In this document: positions 57,465 through 64,000 of the stretch, one piece after another
Numbering within the stretch: position 1 is the stretch's first letter
Layout of the letters: the number at the start of each line of letters is the position of its first letter
Origin: Bromus sterilis
Lineage: Eukaryota > Streptophyta > Magnoliopsida > Poales > Poaceae
DNA length: 64,000 bases
NCBI GenBank assembly: GCA_950022295.1
Contig: OX465597.1
Span: 376,991,016-377,055,015 of the forward strand
Direction of reading: 5' to 3'
Translations under genes and position numbers: made by a program
Notes under the pieces: model-generated
Database searches by the model: none
Told to the model about the DNA's origin: nothing
Seen by the model: the letters and a program-made list of their open reading frames with translations, nothing else

Positions 57465-57601
57465 TTAGTACAACTCTAGTACAAAATTGTACTAAGTGTG
57501 TGCCCATTAATATGGATCGATGGTAGTAGTATAAAGTTTATATGAGCTTAATATAAAATTAATATAAAATGAACGACACTTATTATGGATCGAAAGAAAA
57601 A

Positions 57602-58645
57602 TAGTTCAACGCAAACGCATTTGCTTTTCTTCCCGTGTAAGGAAAAACTCATCGCTCTTAATGTAATTACAGATATTTGTTGCACTTTTGTTTCTATCAA
57701 TTGAGTGTAACTTTTTCCCTTAAAACAATGTGTACTACTCCCGTGCTGCGTACGTGCGTACTGATTGCATGAGAATGCTACGCGGCTGCCAGGTGAAAAT
57801 GTTGATTAGATCAGTAGCTGGCGGCTGCTACCTCAACATGTTGATTAGATCAGTAGTTGAACATGGTTTCTCATATAAGTGCAGTTGTGTTTCCTCGTAC
57901 TAACATGGTGTACAGTTTGCATGAGAATGCTGGCGGTTGCTAATGAACCTGTTGATTAGATGCAGAACTGATTAGATGAGTAGCTGGACATGCAGCGCAG
58001 AGTTTCGGTTGACTTAAAATCGATCGATCATGCTACTTTTCGTATATTACAGAATTAGTAGTACGTACTATAATTAGCATTAATTAGTACATATTCTCGT
58101 CGGCTACACGATAGAGATCACAGATGCGTGTCACCAGTGCATGCATCGACCTTAAAAGTACACATGAATAATACATAAAAATCCTCGCTCTTAGCTGCTG
58201 CGAGCGTAAGATCGATCATGCAGCATAGAGTTTAGACAAAAACAAACCATGTTGATTAGGTCAATAGCTGGACATGAAGCACAGAATTTTGAATTTGGTT
58301 GACATAAGTTCGATCATGCCAGCATTTGTTTGTACAATAATTATAGAAACAATATAGTTTAGCATTATTATTCTCGTCGTCTACACCATAGATCACAGAT
58401 GCATGCGTGTCACCAGTGCATGCATGAACATGAAAAATACATAAAACATCTCTTGGTTCCTGCAGTAGCCGTGCCTCCGTCCTCGTCATATTTGATTAAG
58501 TATACTAGGTAAAGTCCACGACATTGATGAATATTTTTGGTGCGCTCTGGCAGTTTCATGCGCCTTGTTGATCCGGACGTGGTCAAATCAGGTGGATTCT
58601 CCCTTGGCCGGTGGAAAGCACACCGCCTGCGCCAATAAGTTTTTG
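57602..58645. other. Low-copy stretch with direct repeats
   Basis: No gene. GTTGATTAGAT(C/G)AGTAGCTGG-type phrases recur (57810, 57840, 57965, 58251). A 200-base segment at about 57965-58165 (..GCTGGACATGCAGCGCAGAG.. to ..GTGTCACCAGTGCATGCAT) is repeated at about 58251-58445 with differences. Confidence 0.5.
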
Positions 58646-60553
58646 TTAGGATAAATGCCACTCCGACAACTTATATTCATGTGAAAATAGAGCTACATCA
58701 TTTGCAAGAAGATCATTGAGAAAAGACGGGGGATCATCAGCCCACACAACCGTGGTTAATCCCTCCCCTTTCCTCGCTATCTCATGTGCTACCGAATTGG
58801 TGTTTCTAAGACAGTGAAAGTAAAAAATCAAATTAAAATTTCTACTAAGGAAAGGGCACTCCTCGAAGATTGCAGCAGCAGCCCTTAGCGAATTTCCTCC
58901 TTGCATCACCAGCACGACCTCCACGCAGTCAAGCTCCACCTCAAGGGTAGTGCAGCCCAAGTCCGCCGCCAGAAGGTGCCCGTTTCTTAGAGCAATGGCT
59001 TCCGTAGTCGCCGCGTTTGAAGAAAACGGGAGCCCCGTGCATGCTGCTGCCACAAAGAAACCCGACGGGTCGCGAATGATCGCACCCATGGCACCCACAC
59101 CTCAGTCTTCATGGTAGCTGGCATCAACATTGAGTTTTTGGGCGCCCGACCTGGGTTTTGTCCATCTCGTCTTGATCGCCGCCTTCTTCTTGTTGTTGTA
59201 TGCTCTTGTGGAATTCTTTCTGATAGTAGAGATCGACAACGCTGATTTAGCCGGAGGCAGCACATCCTCGCCGTGCGTCTTCTTCCTCCGTTCCCACCAT
59301 ATGTACCAAACCCCGGCCTCCACAAAGTAAGCCGGTCTCGGTCTATCTGGTGTATGGACGTCAGTCTGAAGTGTTCGAGCAAAATTGGGTCAGAATGACC
59401 TAAGCTTGTCCAAACGTTATACAAGGTGTGTTCAAAACCCAGCCTCCTCCATATTTCCTTCGCTCTCTTGCACTCAAAGAGGGCGTGGTTCACCATCTCA
59501 CAGTCCAGATGACACATAGGTCATTGAGAGCTGGGTATCATATGTTGATTGGCTAGGATGCCAAGACACGGGGTCGCCCCCAGTAGAGCTCTCCAAAAGT
59601 GGATTTTCACCTTCGCCGGAACTTGCAATTTCCACAGGGTCTTCCAAATAGGACTAGCACTTGAGGTGTCTGGAGTGATTTGTTCTCCTCAACTTTTGTC
59701 CGTGTTGGTGTTTCCATTCAGTGTGGTATGAAGATTTGACTGAAAAAGTTCCGCTCTTCTCGGGATGTCAGGCAACAAAATCTTCCATCATCCCGAGGGC
59801 CAGCGGGATGCTTAGGATCCGGTTGGCATCAATGGGCCAAAAAATATCGCGGATCAGATCCTCATCCCATGTTCTTGAGTTCACATCAATCATCTGTGAA
59901 ACTTTTGTGAGGACAGTGTTGCCGCGTGGCATAGTAATCTTCCTCGAGGGGCTGCTCGGTATCAAGGGGTCTTGCCAGATGTTTATTGAGTTACCATCCC
60001 CCACCCTCCAAACATAACCATGCTTGAAAGCTTGAACGCCCGCCCATAAAATTTGCCACATATATGAGCTTCCTTTTTTAAGAACACAATTTATTAGGTC
60101 CCTGTCTGGGAAGTACTTTGCTTTGAGCACCCGGGCACATAGGGAGTCTGGCTCGGCAAGCAATCTCCAGCATTGCTTCGCTAACAAAGCTAGGTTAAAA
60201 CAGTGAAGGTCCCTGAAGCCCATCCCCCTTGATGCTTAGGGATGCTCATCTTTCACCATGCAAACCAGTGCATGCGATTTTTCTCAGCAGTGTGTCTCCC
60301 CACCAGTACTGCGATAGTGCCGAAGTGAACGCATTGCAGATCATCATGGGCAGTTGGAATACTAACATGGCATAAGTGGGAATAGCCTGCAAGACAGCCT
60401 TAATTAAAATTTCCTTTCATCCCAAAGATAGGAGCTTCTCCTTCCATCCTCTAATACGTGCAAGAGCTCTATCAACAATTTGATGAAAACAGACTGTTCT
60501 CTCCAACCCCACCAGAAGAGGTAAACCCAAGTATTTATCTGTGATATCCTCAG
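58646..60553 (-). pseudogene. LINE (plant L1 type) ORF2 3' half: RT end, zf-RVT and RNase H
   Basis: Minus-strand order: end of reverse transcriptase (60553-60225, broken frames, AIPTYAM-like and WWGD motifs). Then GFRDLHCFNLALLAKQCWRLL..LKAKYFPD (60223-59768), the RT connection. Then zf-RVT (about 59650-59440: KTLWKLQVPAKVKIHFWRALL, CHLDCEMVNHALFECKRAKEIW). Then RNase H (about 59140-58646: KLNVDASYHED, GAMGAIIRDPSGFF, TEAIALRNGHLLAADLG, CLRNTNSVAHEIAR). The product would copy the element's RNA at nicked DNA. Several frameshifts and stops kill it. The RNase H frame of 150 codons is intact to its stop at 58646. The 5' side is cut by element E (target duplication CCAGT expected); I see no poly(A) tail. 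Confidence 0.85.
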
Positions 60554-60558
60554 CCAGT

Positions 60559-62214
60559 TGATACGTCCCAAACATATCTATAATTTCTGCTTACTCCATA
60601 CATGTTTTGTGTGACTTTGCCATGTTTTGCTTGAACTTTCATACACTTTTGAGCATATTTGGACTAATCTATTAACCCAGTGCACCCAGCTGCCAGTTGC
60701 TGTTTTCTGCTGTTTTTGTATTTCAGGTTTTCCAGCCATTAAAAGTGCTCCAAAAATCCAGGAAAATCAGATAAAAAATCAGCGTCGTGGAAGCTTCCGG
60801 AAACACCAAAGCAGCGAAGGGGGGCCACCACCAGGAGGCCAGGAGGGTCCCTGGCGCGGCCCCAACCTAGGCCACGCCAGGAGGCCTCCTGGCTGCCTGG
60901 TGGGTCCCCTCGACGCCCCCCTTCGCCTATATTTACCCCTCGGGGTGGAAACCCCTAATACGGACTCCTCTTTAGCGATCTCTCCTCTGCTCCGCCGCCG
61001 CCGCCGTTTCAAGATCGGGGCTGCCTGGAGAAGCTGCTCCGGCACCCTGCCGGAAGAAGCTACCCCTCCGGGAGACCATCCATAGCCATGGACGCCTCCA
61101 GTATGTACCGTGAGTAGTTTCCCTTGGACCATGGGTCCGTGACCAGTAGCTATGTGATCTATCTCTCCCCTCTTTGTGCTTCCACTTTCGAGTCCTCGTG
61201 AGCTGCCTCACATGATCGAGATATCTATGTAATTTTTGCTGTTGCTATGCTGAGTTTGTTAGGATCTGATGGATTATGAGACTATGTTCAGATTGTGATG
61301 AGTAATATATTTGGTTCTTCTCTTTTATATTTTGTTCTTGAGTAAATTCTTGCATGTTCTCCGTTGCAGTATTTGCTTTGGCCAAGTATTTTATTTGCAA
61401 CTCCAAGAGAGAGCGTTATGCTCGATTATGGGTTCAGCCCCTTGATGTCTAGCTTGAGTGACAGAAACATGAGACTAGGGGATGTGCTGTTGCCACCAGG
61501 GATAAAACAACGGTGCTTGTACCTGCGGGTGCAAGGATTGTTTACTTTACGCAAAGTTCTTTTAATGCAGTTGTCTGTTGCTTTGAGTTTACACTTTGGG
61601 TGAGATTCGCAACTTAATACCAGCGAGATGTTACGGATAGATATCTCAAGGTGGATGAGTCGTAGTAGATGCAGATGGCTTTCGGTCTACTTACCTTAGC
61701 GTACTTCCCATTGCTTTTGAGCCCTTCCTTTCTTTGCAGCATAGTTAGCATTGCGGTGCCTTCATAATCATGTCAATTGCCCAACTGTGATTTGTTTACC
61801 TCGCTAGCACTTTTATCGTCTTTTTGGAGAGAGACATCACTAGTGAAAATCACGGGACCCCGGTCCATCTTCACATCACTGTTTACACCTTTAGTTTACT
61901 TTCAGTCTTTACTTTCAGTAGCCACTATTATTATCTCTTGTGTTGATCCTTTGTAAACGGCAAGGCCAGAGGAATTGACAACTCCTTTGTACTCGTTGGG
62001 AGCAAAGTTATTTGTATCTGTGTGTAGGTCCAGGTGAAGCTAGCAACCTCGGCGCCATTGTTCACTTCACCACCTTCTTGTATCCTTCGGAGTCCTACGG
62101 GAGACAAACCTTGGTATCTTTGCCAAGGGAAAACTTGCCGCTGCACTATATATCTAACCCTGCACTTGGGGTAATCAACGAGGGCTTGAAGAGTATAACA
62201 CTCTCTTGCCATCA
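60559..62214 (+). repeat. 5' LTR of element E
   Basis: 1656 bases, TGATACGTCCCAAAC..CTTGCCATCA, with the promoter part (CCTATATTTACCC near 60926), GTGAGTAG near 61110 and the tail typical of the family. TGGCGCCGTTGCCGGGGA, the intact PBS, starts 10 bases after it (62225-62242). Confidence 0.9.
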
Positions 62215-62383
62215 GCAAGTTTTCTGGCGCCGTTGCCGGGGACTCCAGTCTACAAGATAGGGGAGTTCCACACTATCTTTTACCTTTGCTTTTTAGTCTT
62301 GTTAGTTTACCTTTCAGTTTTTACTTTTGTGTCCTTAATCAAAAATACCAAAAATACCTGTTACCCTTCTTGTGTGGTTAAGT

Positions 62384-63288
62384 ATGTTAGGAGTTGGTAC
62401 TATGAGGGAATCCGAAGTCTTGGATTTCCGTCAAAGGAACGGGGAGAATATGAAGAAGGCATGGGACAGAATTTCTGAAGCACATAAGGCAAATATGCCT
62501 TGGTTACCTATAAGAATTGTGCTTAGAAATTTTTACTTTGGCATTTTTAAGTGGTGTAAGCACTTTCTTGATCTTATAGCTGAAGGAGACTTTTTAGAGT
62601 GTGATGAAGCTAGAGCTCTTGAAATTATACATGGTTTATCTGGTTATTTTGTTTATGATGGTCTTAACACTGTTGTAGACAGAATTGCTACTATTGAGAA
62701 GAGACTTGATACTCTAGACTTAAAAGAAGTAAAGAAGTTAAATCCCCCTAGAGAGGAGATTTTGGAAATAGAAAATGACTGGGAGCCTTTTGTTAGGGTC
62801 GTTATCTCTAATCAAAACTTCCTTGCTTTTTGTGACATTGGAGCTACAGTTTCTATAATGCCAAGCTTTATTTATGATTCTTTGTACCTTGCAAGCATGG
62901 ACAAATTTCCATCTTTCCATGAACATTCTAATGGTGATATTTCTAAGATCCAGGGAAGATTAAAAGATGTCTAGGTCATGTTTCTTAAAAGGAGTATAGA
63001 ATTGACTTTGCCATCATGAAGGCCAACAAAGGAAATATAGTGCTCGGAAGGGACTTACTCCGAGCCATGAAAGGCTTCATTGATATAGGTAAAGGAGAAA
63101 TACGTTTGCGTGGTAAGGCAAAAGGTACGTACCTATTCCCTCGGAAGAACGAGGATGAGCTTATTGAAAACCCTTTTGAAATTCTTGGTGAACCTTCCGA
63201 TGATTTTGGAGAACTTCGATCTTTTGCATTAAGCCTAGCTAATGGCTTTAAAGAAGCGCTTTCGGTAGGCAGCCCGCAACGAATTTAG
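62384..63288 (+). pseudogene. Gag-protease of element E
   Basis: ATG at 62384 (a second at 62402, MRESEVLDFRQ, fits the start of homology with B). Gag part: GENMKKAWDRISEAH.., IVLRNFYFGIFKWCKHFLDLIAEGDFLE. After a short linker the Athila-type protease follows: VVISNQNFLAFCDIGATVSIMP, with the D-I-G-A active-site loop. TAG at 62972-62974 and a frameshift near 62985 break it. The second frame (to TAG 63286-63288) resumes IVLGRDLLRAMKGFIDIGKGEIRL, the LGR motif and final strand of retropepsins, and ends LANGFKEALSVGSPQRI as in B. Gag joined directly to protease with no RT behind it makes it a trimmed polyprotein. Confidence 0.8.
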
Positions 63289-64000
63289 GTTTTTCTTTTT
63301 CCTTTGTTCTGTTCTTAGTGGTCTTGATGATTGTTACTACTGTAGCAACATCATTGTATCTTTACTTTTCAAGCTTTGTGCCAAGTTTAGCCTCATACGA
63401 CAAGGGAAGTGAAAGTTGTGACATGCTGTCCAGAAAACAGATTCTGTCCTCGTGACTAGAAAAATCAGAGAAAAATCCCAGTTCATCTTTTTGAGCTGAT
63501 TTGTTTACACAGCATGCTCTATACAATTACGAAACTTGCGTATGTTCTGAGTTTTTTGATTTGAGTTGCAGAAGTATCCCTAAAAAATTCGTTTCTATCT
63601 GTTGTTCTGTTTTTCACAGATTCTGCCACGTTTTGTCTCTCTTTACTTTTGCAAACCTTAAGCTTGCTTTTTCTTTGCAAAATCTTTTTGGCAATATTGG
63701 GAAACAGTAGCTCTTCAAGATATCTTTATTTCCAGTAAGGGAAAAATATTTTATTAGGGTACTAACCTCTCTAATCAGCCTACAATGAGTTATGTATGAA
63801 GGGAGTTTTCAAGTGCGCGATGGAGGATGATGAAAGAAGATTCAGGAGTGTCAAACGCTCAAACTTGGGGATGCCCATGTGCACCCCCAATAAATATTCA
63901 AGGAGACTCAAGCGTCTAAGCTTGGGGATGCCCCCGGTGCATCCCCTTCTTCATCAACAATTATCAGTTCGTCTCTCGTTGCACTATATTTTTATCACTT
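63289..64000 (+). other. Noncoding 3' internal region of element E
   Basis: Closely similar to 6317-7020 of B and 19401-20120 of A. The paired PPT-like hairpins are at 63867-63890 (degenerate) and 63924-63946 (stem intact). No gene is seen. Confidence 0.8.

Larger units (their letters stand above)
56557..57523. mobile_element. Stowaway MITE S2
   Basis: The left CTCCATCTGACCAATATTAATG..CACACACTTAG pairs with CTAAGTGTGTGCCCATTAATATGGATCGATGG on the right. TA flanks both ends (56555-56556, 57524-57525). It is nested in S1. Confidence 0.65.
56523..57601. mobile_element. Stowaway MITE S1, outermost of a MITE nest
   Basis: The left terminus CTCCGTCCAATCCATAATAAATGTC pairs with the right ..GACACTTATTATGGATCGAAAG. 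TA dinucleotides lie at 56521-56522 and about 57602-57603. The outer right bases have diverged, so that border is approximate. Confidence 0.6.
60559..64000 (+). mobile_element. Athila-type element E (5' part, runs off the window)
   Basis: 5' LTR 60559-62214, PBS 62225-62242, gag-protease 62384-63288 and the noncoding 3' region from 63289, all as in B. It is inserted into the LINE; CCAGT (60554-60558) should recur right of the window. Confidence 0.88.

Overview
This window looks like intergenic DNA from a grass of the Triticeae (wheat, barley, rye or Aegilops type). Almost all of it is nested transposable elements. The signs are eight LTR copies of one roughly 1.65-kb-LTR Athila-type Gypsy family, a chromodomain Gypsy element with a very long LTR, Angela/BARE-like and SIRE-like Copia elements, a large CACTA DNA transposon, a plant L1-type LINE, and Stowaway and Tourist MITEs. 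Family names are my recognition of motifs, PBS types and layout; no database search was possible.

Layout. Bases 1-50509 form one nest. The outer host is an Athila-type element (A, + strand) whose 5' part lies left of the window. Its internal 3' region survives at 19401-20663 and 43362-43681, and its 3' LTR at 43682-44841 plus 50019-50509. Three elements sit in A. The first is a chromovirus: its pol end is at 1-342, and its LTR of about 4.4 kb is split over 343-3639, 10534-11612 and 19325-19395. The second is a CACTA element (20664-43358, 3-bp TSD CAA). The third is a SIRE-like Copia (44842-50013, TSD CTTTC, minus strand). The chromovirus LTR itself holds two Athila-type elements, B (3640-10528, +, TSD AACCC) and C (11613-19319, -). 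The CACTA holds an Athila LTR fragment (21183-21757) and a Tat-type Gypsy element (21758 to about 37880). The Tat element is in turn interrupted by an Angela-like Copia (24731-32985, TSD AAATA) and a solo Athila LTR (35221-36865, TSD GCGTC).

The right half of the CACTA (about 37900-42700) carries gene-like cargo instead of a recognisable transposase. There is a broken F-box/DUF295-like gene, a 338-bp tandem array, a 134-bp tandem duplication, and an apparently intact three-coding-exon gene whose 148-residue product looks B3-like. These are the best candidates for functional or captured host sequence.

50510-60553 is less repetitive. It holds a remnant of a small Copia-like element, a duplicated 0.6-kb AT-rich repeat, a truncated tRNA-Leu-like sequence, a five-member nest of MITEs, a low-copy stretch with direct repeats, and the 3' half of a LINE (minus strand). 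At 60559 another Athila-type element (E, +) begins; it has a gag-protease reading frame and runs off the window.

How the parts work together. None of the retroelements seen here is autonomous. The Athila-type elements carry LTRs, a PBS and gag-protease or an unrelated ORF but no reverse transcriptase or integrase. The Tat element has gag and protease plus a spliced-looking antisense gene. The SIRE-like element has lost everything after mid-integrase. The Angela-like element has decayed coding DNA. Their amplification must have depended on enzymes supplied in trans.
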